The position numbers and the translations under genes were made by a program. Under the pieces are notes generated by a model. The model was given only the letters and a program-made list of their open reading frames with translations, made no database searches and was not told the DNA's origin. DNA of 64,000 nt, taken from Aricia agestis (Eukaryota > Arthropoda > Insecta > Lepidoptera > Lycaenidae). Positions 21,018 to 32,209 of this stretch are shown in pieces (positions within the stretch are counted from its first letter, which is position 1; each line of letters opens with the position of its first letter). The stretch lies in NCBI RefSeq assembly GCF_905147365.1, contig NC_056425.1:13109001-13173000 (forward strand), read 5' to 3'.

Positions 21018-21303
21018 GGTACTAATATTTTAAATGCGAAAGTCGGTCTGTAGTGTCATACCTTCACGCTTAAACCACTGAGCAGATTTTGATTGTATTG
21101 ATATTGTACTGTATCACGGAGTGTAGTGCCTTGGCCACATCGTTTTATTACTGAAATAAAATTTTAAGATTTACCAGTTCAACCCCAAAGTTTATGTAAA
21201 AAGAAAGTGATTTTGGTTGAAATACGCACCCTATGATTAATTTCGGGTGAATTAATATGGAATCCGTCAGGCGATTTTGGCGCAACGGACTTGCGGGCAT
21301 CAT
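21018..21303 (+). mobile_element. Diverged Lep1-like Helitron
   Basis: gtactaatattttaaatgcg at the 5' side and ttggcgcaacggacttgcgg at the 3' side enclose a longer and unrelated middle. MITE-F copy 3 starts immediately after. Confidence 0.55.
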
Positions 21304-21466
21304 TAAGGCTGGTATAAATAGTCAGTACTCAAGATGCATCTCGATCTCTGATGAATTGCAAGCAGAGTGACAAAGCGACCCCGCTGGCCTCAAGACACGG
21401 TTCAGGCTCTGTGATTGGTTGGCTGTCAAAATTTGGACCAATCACAGATCCTGAACCGTGTCTTGA

Positions 21467-21800
21467 GGCCAGCGGGGTCGCTTTGTAGAATCATAATACG
21501 AATCGTAATATGATTCATTTTCTTAAAATTGCAAAATGGTCACTGTGCTTGCAATTCATGTCTACAGATCGACAAGGATTTATAATATGAACGTAGCGAA
21601 AAAAGGAACTAACGCTGCCATCATACAAAAGCGTCGTTTTTGACAGTTCTCCTTTACGTGCAGCGCCCCCGCTCACGTTCATAAAAAGCCTTGTCAATCT
21701 GTAGTAATTCGTACTAATTTGACATTTGTCAGTTTGACAGTTTTGACAATTCATTTGCTGAATTGATTGAGAGGAATTGCGACCATTTTAGCCCCGCGGG
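21467..21800. mobile_element. MITE-D copy 2, inverted and interrupted
   Basis: Runs gcggggtcgctttgtagaat ... to ...gcgaccattttagccccgcg in the opposite orientation to copy 1. Its left end has lost about 8 bp of the terminal repeat. Interrupted by MITE-E. Confidence 0.75.
21571..21695. mobile_element. MITE-E copy 2, nested
   Basis: gacaaggatttataatatga ... gttcataaaaagccttgtc, in inverse orientation to copies 1 and 3. Immediate flanks ctacagat / atctgtag extend the palindrome. Confidence 0.8.
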
Positions 21801-22149
21801 TCGCATCTTAAGTACTGACTATTTATACCAGCCCTAGTACTGTATACAATTAATTTTGGCTGTGAACTCCTACGGCCTGCGGCATTTCGGAAATGGGTCA
21901 CACTCAGATCGCTGTGAAAATATCCAGTTAATTTTTAATTATTATGTTGGATCACGTAAGGTAGAGTAACTTAAATATGTCTACCAAGCGCTGTTTAACT
22001 TCCTCGCTACGTGGTCTGAGCAGTGTTACTTCAAATTACTTTTGGATTTCGTATAGGTATATTAAAAATGTTTTATTAATTAATAGGTATCTTCACCACA
22101 GGTATACAATATTACTTCCAATTTTAACGGTATACAGTAGTGGCTTCCA

Positions 22150-22240
22150 TGATGCAGGATTGAAAACTTTTTAACTCGGCGTATTTCGAACCCGCGACCC
22201 CCGGCTTGAGCTATCACGCCACAACAGAGCTCGTCAGTTG
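22150..22240 (-). repeat. SINE-B head fragment
   Basis: tatttcgaacccgcgacccc and cggcttgagctatcacgcc, complement of a SINE-B head with a damaged box A and a box B-like GGTTCGAAATA. The body beyond is too diverged to delimit. Confidence 0.6.
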
Positions 22241-22252
22241 ACTCAGTTGATG

Positions 22253-22565
22253 TTTTTTTTTTTATGAAATAAGGGGGCAAACAAGCATACGGGTCACCTG
22301 ATGGAAAGCAACTTCCGTCGCCCATGGACACTCGCAGCATCAGAAGAGGTGCAGGTGCGTTGCCGGCCTTTTAAGAGGGAATAGGGTAATAAGGGGAAAG
22401 GATGGAAAGAGAAGAAATAGGGAGGGAATAGGAGAGGGTAGGGAAGGGAATAGGGTAGGGGATCAGGCCTCCGGTAAACTCACTCACTCGGCCGATTTTC
22501 TGTGAGAACGTGGTATTTCTCTGGTCGAGCCGGCCCATTCGTGCCAAAGCATGGCTCTCCCACGT
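22253..22565 (-). repeat. SINE-A copy 3
   Basis: T-run then atgaaataagggggcaaac ... to ...ctctcccacgt, full length. It sits 12 bp from the SINE-B fragment, and its 5' border abuts a 64-bp tandem array. Confidence 0.9.
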
Positions 22566-22572
22566 CTAATTT

Positions 22573-22747
22573 CACATATTCAACGTGTATCACATGTAAC
22601 GCACACATTCACCGTGTATCACATATAATGAATATGCACACATTCAACGTGTATCACATGTAACGCACACATTCACCGTGTATCACATATAATGAATATG
22701 CACACATTCAACGTGTATCACATGTAACGCACACATTCACCGTGTAG
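22573..22747. repeat. 64-bp tandem array, ~2.7 units
   Basis: Units start at 22573, 22637 and 22701. Each is a diverged dimer: cacacattcaacgtgtatca + catgtaacg, then cacacattcaccgtgtatca + catataatgaatatg. The array decays after 22747. Confidence 0.85.
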
Positions 22748-22868
22748 GTATCCAACGTATCACATATGCACACGTCCCCCGTGAATATCGGATAATGAAA
22801 CCGCATGTGACACGGCTTTGCCATCGCTGTTTCAGATACAACGAGATTAATACGGACCTTTGTTCATA

Positions 22869-22922
22869 TTTAGATGCTGTTAAGCATTTGTGTATCAACC
22901 CACAAAAAATACGTATTGAGGT
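22869..22922. repeat. Partial MITE-M (left half)
   Basis: gctgttaagcatttgtgtat ... aaaaaatacgtattgag matches one arm of the full element at 48613-48728. Confidence 0.55.
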
Positions 22923-22959
22923 ACTTATATGAATACAGTTATACAAGATGTTAGTGTAT

Positions 22960-23022
22960 ATGTCGCAGCCGACTGGTTTAAATAGCCGTTCAATCAAACA
23001 GCTAGCCCTTTGACTGAACTCA
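22960..23022. repeat. Solo end of the 1.1-kb CSP-intron element
   Basis: atgtcgcagccgactggttt ... agctagccctttgactgaac is nearly identical to the termini at 14565-15660. Confidence 0.75.
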
Positions 23023-23024
23023 AA

Positions 23025-23600
23025 AATTGCCGATCCGGGCATCCGTATGGGTATGAAGACGGCTTTTTTGAGTTCCCAGCATTGTTCTCATAGAAAAAGT
23101 TGTTCATTTTGACGGGCTCATTTGATGGTGTCAAGGATAACGGTGTTCTTTAGATCAATTCGAATGCATTCATATTTCAACAAAAAATTGTAGAAGGTTA
23201 GCAAACAAAGTAACTTAACAGCGACCGTTTGTAGAAAATATTTGAGGTGAAAACTTTTTTAGCGGCGTTATGCACTTTTTTGATACGGGTAAAAATATTT
23301 AATTCTTAAATATAATTAACTTGATCGAAAATTCTTAAGCCGGTGGGAGAATAGACCGCTGAGACGGGATAGGATGACGGTAACCTAATAATTTCCCTTT
23401 CGTTGGTTAATTTTCACGTTATCTAAGGATTTTCCCGCTTTTCTGGTTTTCCCAATGACTTTTCTTTCTAGCTCAAAGTTTGCGTGTCATATTGTAGGCT
23501 GTGGCCTTAAAGTACGCAAATATTGTGCTTAATTAGTTTATCGCAATCGAGGTTATTTTTTAAATGCGGCTCTTCCCCAACGTTCCGACTTCCGGACTTT
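23025..23600. other. No recognised feature
   Basis: AT-rich. No supported frames, tandem repeats or terminal repeats. Confidence 0.3.
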
Positions 23601-23608
23601 AGTATAAT

Positions 23609-23664
23609 GTAAACTAATATTTAAGACCTAGAGTACGCATACTCTAGGTCTTAAAATTTTACAT
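23609..23664. repeat. Near-perfect hairpin
   Basis: taagacctagagta / tactctaggtctta with a 4-nt loop; pairing extends weakly outward through tgtaaa...tttaca. Confidence 0.75.
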
Positions 23665-24100
23665 TAAAAAATGCGTCTCTATACACTGCTGCTCTATGTA
23701 ATGTGCGCGTATCTTTTACCAGATCTGTTTGTAAAGAGCTCGTTATCGAGTGTCCCTTATCGAAAATAATAATTGAAGAAACAACAAAATATTAATTAAC
23801 AGTAAAGGTCAGACCGAGAGACGTAACCAGATGAAAAAAATAAAATGTTATATAAGTGCTACGAATAATATAGACTAATAAACAGCATGACTGGTGGGAC
23901 ACGATCAATATTTAAGGAGAGTACTCGGTACTCGATTCTCATTATAATTATGTAATAAAATTTGGTACTTAATATTTGATCGGAATCGGAAGGATCGGAA
24001 AGCTACCATCAGGGCTCGGAACCGGTATTTTTTAACCAGGTTAAAACGCTCTTTAACCAGGTTTTTGGATAAGTGTTCGTTCGGAGCGAAATAGAGATGC

Positions 24101-24347
24101 TTTTTTTTTTTTATGAAATAAGGGGGCAAACGAGCAAACGGGTCACCTGATGGAAAGCAACTTCCGTCGCCCATGGACACTCGCAGCATCAGAAGAGCTG
24201 CAAGTGCGTTGCCGGCCTTTTAAGAGGGCATAGGGTAATAGGGGAGGGTAGGGAAGGGAAGGGAATAGTTGAGGGTAGGGAAGGGAATAGGGTAGGGGTC
24301 AGGGGATTGGGCCTCGGGTAAATGCATGAAGCATGGCTCTCCCACGT
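24101..24347 (-). repeat. SINE-A copy 4, head deletion
   Basis: T-run and standard tail, long pyrimidine domain, then a jump from gcctcgggtaaa to gcatggctctcccacgt that removes about 100 bp of the head. Confidence 0.88.
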
Positions 24348-24497
24348 ATTTTTTATTTAAATAACACATAATATTTATTTATTACCATAACCCAGGAGGC
24401 AGGAACATTGAAAGCTCTTTGTTCCGTCGGCGGGATTCGAACCCGCGACCCCCGGCTTGAGCTACCACACGCTCAACCACTGAGTCACAGAGGTCGT
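24348..24497 (-). repeat. SINE-B copy 4, 3'-shortened, abutting SINE-A
   Basis: gggattcgaacccgcgaccc and ccactgagtcacagaggtcg give clear box B and a near-consensus box A on the - strand. It directly follows the end of SINE-A. Confidence 0.85.
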
Positions 24498-24756
24498 TCA
24501 TTAATTTTTATCAAAAAAATATCCTCAATTTTGAACTATTCTTAAATTAAATTCACATAGTTAACTCCTCTTTCCTACATAATTAACAAATACAAGTTAA
24601 TTTAAACTATTGTTATCTCCTTTGTAGGGCTTATGTTATTGTTCCCTTAACTATCCCTTACCTTACCCTTAATTGTGACTTGGATTATTCCATTAAGTGA
24701 TAACATGAAGGTACATATACCTTCGATTATTTATATACGTTTATAATATAATACCA

Positions 24757-24880
24757 TATTTACTAATATTATATAAAATTTATAAATGAGAAAGAGTCTG
24801 TCTGTCTGTTACCACTTCACCGAACCGCTGAACCGATTTTGCTGAAATTTTGCATGGGGGTTGTGTAGAGCCTTGGAAGT
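24757..24880 (+). mobile_element. Lep1-like Helitron, 3'-truncated
   Basis: tactaatattatataaaatt, a (tctg)n tract, then gctgaaccgattttgctgaa. Lost after about 24880. Confidence 0.65.
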
Positions 24881-24929
24881 AATTTATTTCTTCTGATGCA
24901 TTTAAAAGGGAAACAATGGGGGCACTAAA

Positions 24930-24990
24930 ATATTTTTTTTCTTAAAGTGGGCGGTAGACAAAATAAGTTTGGGAACCTCTGGTCTAGACT
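24930..24990. mobile_element. hAT-type terminus fragment
   Basis: aagtgggcggtagacaaaat then aagtttgggaacctctgg is the inverted equivalent of 7018-7085. Confidence 0.5.
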
Positions 24991-25148
24991 CTAGAAGCAA
25001 CAGATATAAAGGCAGACAGACCGAAAGTCTTGCAGTCTTCACATTCTCGCATGTTTTATATTATTGGTATATTGCGAAAAATAAATCAATCTAGTCAGGT
25101 AAACGTAATTATTAGCAAAATATCTCTACACTGGCAGATGTTACGCTA

Positions 25149-25362
25149 TAGCTTTGTCCACATTGTGCCTTCTTTTGTTCATCAAACGTTATAGCGCAGT
25201 CAACATCGCACGTGAGGCATGCCCGCGACGCTATGACACTTTTCTTTCCAACGCGGGTGGATTTTGACGCATTCAATTATTAAATAATTATGGCAAACGA
25301 AAGTCGAATAAAAAGATGATGACGAAAATTGAAGATGACGCATAGCGTGGACATAGCTTATC
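25149..25362. mobile_element. Probable MITE
   Basis: acgctatagctttgtccaca and tgacgcatagcgtggacata/gct are diverged inverted ends. The interior holds tgttcatcaaacgttatagc. No second copy in the window. Confidence 0.4.
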
Positions 25363-25369
25363 ATGGATA

Positions 25370-26465
25370 ATGAGCGGCCTCACCTGTTAGTAAGTGCCTT
25401 ATCCTTTTTTATGGCGACATTTTCAAAGTTTTCATCCCTTTTAACCCTCTGTGTCTACCAAACCCTTTAAAAACCCTTCTCCTGTTAGTTTGGTGGCATG
25501 TTACAAAATCGTTGTTTGTATACCTTTAAAGTGTAAAACGTATAACTTCAGTTCAACAAATTTCAGTTTCAGAACACAATAAATTGGTTCTGCATAAAGT
25601 ACATTATGGAATTATACATATAATATAATTATTGTCCAAAATACAAGCATTCCTTGCTCGCTAATTTAATAAATATTTAGTATGTTTGTAGAATTTAGGT
25701 CAATTTGGTCTCCACACGAAAGCAGTTCAAATATGGATCAGTTTTGGTTGAAATGAGTTCAGTAATTTCATGAGTGTGCTTCTCTCATGATTGTCGGAAA
25801 CTCTTGAAAAACTGAAATTATGCTCATGTGTGTTTTTGTGTATCTAGCAGACCAAATAGATTATGAGTTCTGGTAAATAATGGTGATAAAAAAAGGTTTG
25901 ATGAACTACCATCTTTCCCAGGGGTTGGTGCATAGGGGGTGGAAAAGAATAATAATGTTGGTTTACTAAGGCTCAGACTCAGAGCATAATATTATAACTT
26001 TGTGAAAAAGACCAGACGTGTTGTTATGTGAACGCGTTTAATTCTTCACTCAAAATATCAAGTGAATCTGAAGACGATTAGTGATTCAGTGGCAACTGGC
26101 AGCTGTTCGATCATTTTTATAATATTTTCAATTTTCATTTTTATATTATTTATAATTCTAACGGCCGCACTCAAAGACATTAAATTAATTCTTAATTTAA
26201 TAATTTAGTTTGACATAAAATGTATGAAGATTGTGTCGAAATCTTCATTGAATTAAAGTTAAATTACAATCTAATCTTTCAGAGCAGAACATACAAGGAA
26301 CATAATATTATTAGCTACATACAAGGATTCCGGCTTATGACAGGTGACTGATGTCATAATAAAATCAATTGCACATCAGTCAACAAGTTTAATTCGTACA
26401 TCATCAATCATCATTCATCAATCTTGTTTCCCTCTGCGAATATTTTCCTGAAAATGTCAGACATC
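25370..26465. other. No recognised feature
   Basis: AT-rich, non-coding in appearance. No repeats identified. Confidence 0.35.
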
Positions 26466-26469
26466 CAAC

Positions 26470-26715
26470 ACAAGTAGCTTATGATTTTACAAAAAAAGGC
26501 CAAAAAAATCACGTTTGTTGTATGGGTCCCCCTTTTAAAAATTAATTTTATTTTGTTTTTTGTTGTTATAGCAGCAACAGATATACACAATCTGTGAAAA
26601 TTTCAGAAGTCTAGCTTCTTGAGATACAGCCTGGGGACAGACAGACGGACAGACAGACATTGAAGTCTCATGAATAGGGTCCCGTTTTCACCCTTTGGGT
26701 ACGGAACCCTTAAAA
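26470..26715 (-). repeat. GGTTCCGTACCC repeat copy 2
   Basis: Runs from tttacaaaaaaaggccaaaa through gacagacggacagacagaca to ccctttgggtacggaaccct. Longest copy of the family in the window. Confidence 0.65.
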
Positions 26716-27082
26716 TCATGCAATTACTAAATGTCGTCTGCAATTTAATCGTGGCATATTTCATACTAGCGCGGAAACCGTACATTTTTCAAGCTACAGT
26801 CTATGTCTTTTTCCTAGACTCAATGTTTTTCCATACCAAATTATATCTGTTAACTGGTAAAGCATGAAGACCTAACTAGAATTTGTAGTGATAATGTACC
26901 TAGGTGCACCTAGCCCCTAGGCTACAGTTTATAGCACTAAAAGCTTTCCTCCATTGTCCTGAAAGTAATAACATAAACTACAAACATAATAACAACAGCA
27001 CACACGCTAGCTGCTACAACATCCTTTATCATCATCATCATCGGTAACTTATGAGATAAATAGCATACGCCATACAGTCTAG

Positions 27083-27280
27083 GTCTACCAGAATCTGATG
27101 GCAAAAAGTGATAAAATAATTGACTCTAGCAATACTGGGGTAATTTGAATAAAACATTTTGATCCTTTTTTTATAGCGGCTGATTCTGTGTGTGAAACAT
27201 GCAAATATAAAAATTAATACAATGATCAAGGATATTTTTTGAAAATCTGCTGTCAAAAATTGGCAACAGATTCTGGTAGT
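27083..27280 (-). mobile_element. MITE-AA copy 1
   Basis: gtctaccagaatctgatggc / attggcaacagattctggta ends. Inverted relative of 56575-56787, sharing ggctgattctgtgtgtgaaa and tggggtaatttgaataaaac blocks. Confidence 0.7.
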
Positions 27281-27340
27281 AGTATATAGTATAGCTATCA
27301 AGAAATTATGATTCCTAGGCAGTTGACTAGCATACAGTAC

Positions 27341-27500
27341 TATTAGAGAAATTTATTCATATGCAGTTGATGGAACTACGTCATTTGGTTGGATTATGTC
27401 AATTCAATGTTAGCTGTGATCTGTAGTATGGGTTTGACATAACGCTACCAAAATACGTAGATCTGCCATCTGCCCATGAATGAACTTCTCTGATAGTACA
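27341..27500. repeat. Repeat BB copy 1
   Basis: ttgatggaactacgtcattt ... tcaattcaatgttagctgtg ... acgtagatctgccatctgcc ... tctctgatagtacaa. Closest relative at 38222-38372; weaker traces near 27740, 40290, 40830 and 44070. Confidence 0.6.
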
Positions 27501-27528
27501 AACCTATGTAAGTATACTGTATAGGTAT

Positions 27529-27728
27529 AACTCCGTTGCGGCAAAATTCGTTTATAGCGCGAGAACCCTGCATTTTTTCGGGATAAAAAGTATCCTAAGT
27601 ATGTCTTTTCCGGGGTTCACTTGAAGTATCTCCATACCAAACAGCAAAATCGGTTTAGCGGTTTAAACGTGAAGAGGTAACATACAAACAGACAGACACA
27701 CTTTCGTATGTATAATATTAGTATGGAT
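27529..27728 (-). mobile_element. Lep1-like Helitron
   Basis: Complement of tccatactaatattatacat ... to cgcaacggagtt. The 3' CTAGT is missing. Confidence 0.7.
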
Positions 27729-27859
27729 GTTAAGATGTGACAAATATGTATTAACTCCACGCCAATGATTTTCATATTGACATATTTTTTGTATTGACCA
27801 CATAACCCGACTAAACGACGTAGGTTGACCAATGGCCTATGAATTAAGATAGCATAATA

Positions 27860-28258
27860 TTATTTCTGACATAATGTGAAGTCACTTCATAAACACACAA
27901 GACACATTTTCTCCAGAGTATATAAATTCCGATTTATAGTGCACTTCAGTATTATAATGTCCACGTGATGCATACTGCAGGGTGCATTAAATCTTTTGTT
28001 AGTATATTATTATGAATTTGTTGTTATATTTTGTTCTATATTTGAATTTCACCTCTACATTTAATTCAGATATGTTTAACTAATCTTCTTGAGATCACGA
28101 CAAAAACTTTGGGAGCGCTAGCTATACCGCTAATGTGTATGGCTCTGCTGTTTCGTTACTAACTTCAGATCGGAAACTAAATATTTGCATCACCTCCGTT
28201 TCCTTTCTCCGTTTCGCTACTGTGATGATGAGATCTCATATCTTTTTCACGGGGTAAA
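27860..28258. other. No recognised feature
   Basis: AT-rich, no supported gene or repeat. Confidence 0.3.
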
Positions 28259-28260
28259 CC

Positions 28261-28474
28261 TTAAGGGGGTGACAGACGTGCGAGTAAGTACGCGGACTTA
28301 TGGCTCGACGATCATAATCGTCTGTGTGTCAGCATAGAGCCGCGAACTGCAAGCCGCGAGCCTGGGCGCATGGTTCCAGTGTGAGCGATTCTCGTGTGTC
28401 ACCGACGCGAGCCGAGTAAGTTCGCGAACTTAAAACCCGCGTGCTTTAAGTTCGTACGTCTATCAGGTCTTTAA
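28261..28474. mobile_element. MITE with CG-rich palindromic core
   Basis: ttaagggggtgacagacgtg pairs with acgtctatcaggtctttaa. Inner gcgcgagt/gcgaactt motifs recur. TTAA/TAA borders. Confidence 0.6.
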
Positions 28475-28668
28475 CGTGGTCGTCTCGGCAACATTTTACA
28501 AGAAATGTTTTTGGTGGGATTACTTCTTTTCCCATTGCCACTCCGGCGGTCTCCTCTTTCTTATGAATTTTAGACTTCGCCACGCTTCATAATATGAGAA
28601 CTTTGATTAGATGAAGACTTCTTATATCTTCGTATCAATAATACCCTTTGATCAATATAGTAATAGAT

Positions 28669-29140
28669 TTTAAAAAGATAAAACCGACTTCAAAATAAGA
28701 ATAAAAATAAAAATTAAAGTTGTTCGGGTTCCCTAGAACATTTTTTTATTAATATCAAGCTAATTCTTCGTAAGTAGCTTCCTTTTGATAAGACGAACAA
28801 CAATTTCCGTTGCGAAAAATCTCGAAAGTGGTAGTTAACCAACTTACACACATAGTTAGAAAGGATTTAATATTTCGATTTGATGGTCCTAAAATATGGA
28901 TTGTTCTATTTGTAGTATCCTACAAATAGAGAGAGAATGTTACTCTTAAATTCTGTAACTATTAATCTATCAATATACAAAAAATCTGCTGGTTAGGGTT
29001 CCGTAGTGAACGAGGACTTGTTGAATAGAGGACCCTAAAACGGAACTAACAATATACGAAAACTGACACTTCTGGAAATATTACATACTCGTACAATACG
29101 GGTCGAATTGATAACCTCCTTTTTTGAAGTCGGCTAAAAA
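28669..29140 (-). repeat. Repeat S copy 2
   Basis: ttttaaaaagataaaaccga at the left and acctccttttttgaagtcgg at the right; inverted relative of 11141-11490 with a longer middle that includes a ggttccgtagtgaacgagg block. Confidence 0.6.
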
Positions 29141-29640
29141 GAGGAGTAAACTTCACGGATATATTTTTAATATCATCTAGGTGATGAGATGAGCTGGGGC
29201 GTGCAGCCTCAATCCAATCCCATGGATTGAGGCTGCAGCTCAATCCTCAGGTCTCAAGACACCTTTGTGAAATAAATGTGATTACGTCGGTAGAATAGAT
29301 TTGTGCAAGTTTTCTGATTTTCTTTGAAAGTTCTAGTGTAAACGGGAGTGGGGTGGAATGAATGGAATTACTCTTGCTCTTTTACACAAACTACTGAACT
29401 GATTTTTATGGAGTTTAAACGTATGAAGCTTTAATGAAATTTCCTACGAATTTCCAACCGTAGACTTATTTAATATCAGCGTTTCTTAATTAAAATATGT
29501 ATTACTAAAAATTCTTTAGTGCGTGATTTATTTTGTTAGTTGATATTTTGTTATGTTTGTTAAACTCTGTATAATATTATAATTAACTACCGACTTCATG
29601 TTTCTCGTTAGATTTTCTGTCTATATGCGAAAACTTTTAA

Positions 29641-29956
29641 GTTTTTTTATTAAATAAGGGGGCAAACGAGCAAACGGGTCACCTGATGGTAAGCAACTAC
29701 CGTCGCCCATGGACACTCGCAACATCAGAAGAGCTGCAGGTGCGTTGCCGGCCTTTTAAGAGGGAATACGCTCTTTTCTTGAAGGTTTGCAGGTCGTATC
29801 GGTCCGGAAATACTGCTGGTGACAGTTCATTCCAGAGTTTTACAGTGCGCGGCAGAAAGTTACGGGAAAAACGCACTGTGGAAGACTGCCACTCATCAAG
29901 GTGATGAGGATGGTATGTTTTTCGCGTGGGACGATAGCGAAAAAAGTGGCCTTCAT
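29641..29956 (-). pseudogene. LINE 3' end: C-terminus of jockey/CR1-type reverse transcriptase plus 3' UTR
   Basis: From 29956 down, the - strand reads through HHLDEWQSSTVRFSRNFLPR, then TVKLWNELSPAVFPDRYDLQ, TFKKRAYSLLKGRQRTCSSS and VASVHGRR, to TAG at 29697-29699, followed by a ~55-bp 3' UTR and an A-run (29641-29648). The catalytic palm and fingers are absent, so this is a 5'-truncated insertion. Its last ~110 bp are nearly identical to the tail of every SINE-A copy in the window, which identifies it as the likely partner LINE of SINE-A. No frame break in the retained part. The upper border beyond 29956 is unclear. Confidence 0.85.
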
Positions 29957-30373
29957 ATTGTGTTTGTTCTTCTGATTATAATTGTATGTAGCTGTAAGTT
30001 TTCCAAATTTAATAAAATAAATTAGTATAACGAGTGAGTATGTTGTCAGACTGCGGTATTCTTTCTGGCGGCTGACAGTTTGGTGTGTACGTAGCCTTAG
30101 CTGCTAGTTAGTACCACAATATATAAACTAATATATTATATAAGATGGTACTAGGTACTTAATAAGAAACCAATTAACTAACAAGTTGAGGCACCAAAGT
30201 GGCAAATGAAGTCGGCGACTTTGTTAGTAATTAAAGTGACTCCAGACATGGGTTTAATTAGTGTAAACTAGATGGGTATGCTTCGGCATTAATAGGTAGG
30301 TGATTGGGTCTCAGCATCTTCTACTACATGCTTGATGCTGAAAGAAACCTTCAATAATTATACATATATTATA

Positions 30374-30687
30374 CTCTTTTCTTGAAGTATTATATTGGAT
30401 GTACTGTCACTTCTTGGTGGAAATTCATGTTTCACAGTAATAATATTATAATACACTATTCATGCACTTATTTCACTTTTATTAATTTATTATGTTTGAC
30501 ACGATCGGTTTCGACCCCTGATAATGATTTTATCGAAACCGGTCGTGTGAAACATAATTGTAATAAAATAAATTAATAAAAGGGGAATAAGTGCATGAAT
30601 AGTGTATAATATTATTACCTACTATGAAGCATGAATTTCCACCAAGAAGTTGCAGTATATCCGATATAATATACTTCAAGAAAAGAG
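30374..30687. repeat. Foldback palindrome ending inside a LINE tail
   Basis: ctcttttcttgaagtattat on the left pairs with atatacttcaagaaaagag on the right. Arms of about 150 bp include caagaagttgcagtat/actgtcacttcttgg and gcatgaatagtgtata. The apex is around cggtttcgacccctgataat. Only the right arm continues into LINE 3' sequence. Confidence 0.8.
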
Positions 30688-30805
30688 CGTTTTCAGTCTT
30701 AAAGAGCCGGTAAATGTTGCGAGTGTCCATGAGCGACGGCCGAAGTTAGTTGCTTTCCATCAGGTGACCTCTTTGCTCGTTTGACCCCTAGTTTTATTCA
30801 AAAAA
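30671..30805 (+). repeat. LINE/SINE-A 3'-tail fragment
   Basis: ttcaagaaaagagcgttttc encodes the FKKRAFSVLK equivalent of the LINE C-terminus, then gcgagtgtccatgagcgacg ... and an A-run at about 30800. Confidence 0.75.
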
Positions 30806-31733
30806 TGCCTACACAAAATATGCAAGGCTGAGTTTATACTCAGCCTTGCATATTGCCAAATAATGCCAAAAAATAGTGGAGTTATTCGGGTACGTTCCCT
30901 AATGAGGATATTGTGCGACTAACCCCAAAAATCAAACATCGTCCTTCTCTCTTCCCACTCACGCCCGTCTTTCATATGCCAGGTGAAAAATAACGACGCG
31001 GATTCATCGATTCATCGCCAGATTAGTTTTTTCTCAATAACTCGATAAATATACAACATTTTAAAAATCCGCTAGGTCGATCTCTCACTGATAGAATTTT
31101 ATACAATGTGTTAAAATATTAACTTAGTTCAATGCACGGTTATGGCAATAAATGAAAAATTCGTGAAAATTAGATGCATCTTTGTGATTTTTTTTCTATC
31201 GAGAAAATTTTAAGATATCGTGTTTTTGCTCAGATCGAATTTTCGGAAATATAATGTAGTATCCAATTTTAGAAAATGAAACAATATTTTCAAGTATAAA
31301 AATGAATTATAAAATCGACACTTTAGGGTAATTAAGGGGGCGCTTAATGTTAAGTTAATATAATTTTATCGTGTTATACTGACATGTTCTCAGTGTGTTC
31401 ACATTGTTTCTAATAACATTATTCTCTCAATAATGTCACGCCTCTTCTTGTACTGAAAATGTTATTGAATATTTATTGTATTATAACTTGCCCGGAGACA
31501 ATAATGTTACATTTGGAGGTAATGTTAATATTATTACGGAAGAGCGGGGGCTTTTATGATATTCATTTACTAGTTAGTTTGATACACAAGTAAGCAAGGA
31601 TTAACCTTACTGTGTCAAATCCATGGGACATTTTAGTAGCGCTATATTTAAATTTGGCAGTGCGGTCCACTGGACCTGTGCATTTAACTACGTAATGTGC
31701 ATATTAACCACAATTTCTTAAGGGTTGATGCAA
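30806..31733. other. No recognised feature
   Basis: AT-rich, with a short palindrome gcaaggctgagt / actcagccttgc at about 30820. No gene supported. Confidence 0.35.
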
Positions 31734-31741
31734 CAATTAGA

Positions 31742-31980
31742 CATGGGCGCTGGCAGAAATTATTTTCAAGGGGTGCAGATTTTAGTTTTCTTTCTTTTTA
31801 CGAACAACAGTGACTGTCTATTTACGTCAACAGAATACAATTATGGACAAAATTACGGACTTTCTTTGTACCGCAGGGTAAATACGGTTACAGGGCTTTT
31901 TATTTTAATAATTCCTGTTGATCCCGAGATTCCCAAGGGGTGCAAATGCACCACCTGGCACCCCCTTGCCGGCGCCCATG
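31742..31980. mobile_element. hAT-like MITE, 239 bp
   Basis: catgggcgctggcagaaa ... ccttgccggcgcccatg inverted ends, with subterminal ggggtgca / tgcaccac. Flanked by caattaga / caactaga, an 8-bp TSD with one mismatch (31734-31741, 31981-31988). Terminal CATGGGCG is shared with 2302-2625. Confidence 0.75.
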
Positions 31981-32160
31981 CAACTAGATGAAATATCGTA
32001 GGTTGCGTGGCTAACTTACAATGCATCCATCTTGAAAATTGTTACTTAACATACATTTGTTTTACGCCCTCTTCGTCATGTCTTCGAGGTATAATTTTGC
32101 GCTTGTGGCCGTTTTCCTGTGTTCAAGGACGGGCTTAGCATACGGTGAACTGAGCAGCCC

Positions 32161-32209
32161 CTCAAAGCGCCAACTCCCAGATGAGGCATCTGGGAGTTGG
32201 CGCTTTGAG
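32161..32209. repeat. Perfect 22-bp hairpin
   Basis: ctcaaagcgccaactcccag.. / ..ctgggagttggcgctttgag with a 5-nt loop. First of three clustered hairpins. Confidence 0.9.

Larger units (their letters stand above)
21307..21833. mobile_element. MITE-F copy 3, host of a three-level nest
   Basis: Ends ggctggtataaatagtcagt / actgactatttataccagcc are the same as copy 1. Inside is the F core palindrome (ctggcctcaagacacggttc ... gaaccgtgtcttgaggccag), then MITE-D (21467-21800), which itself holds MITE-E (21571-21695). Confidence 0.8.

Noticed and set aside
22573..22747. CRISPR array
   Set aside because: Contiguous tandem units without spacers, in a eukaryotic genome.
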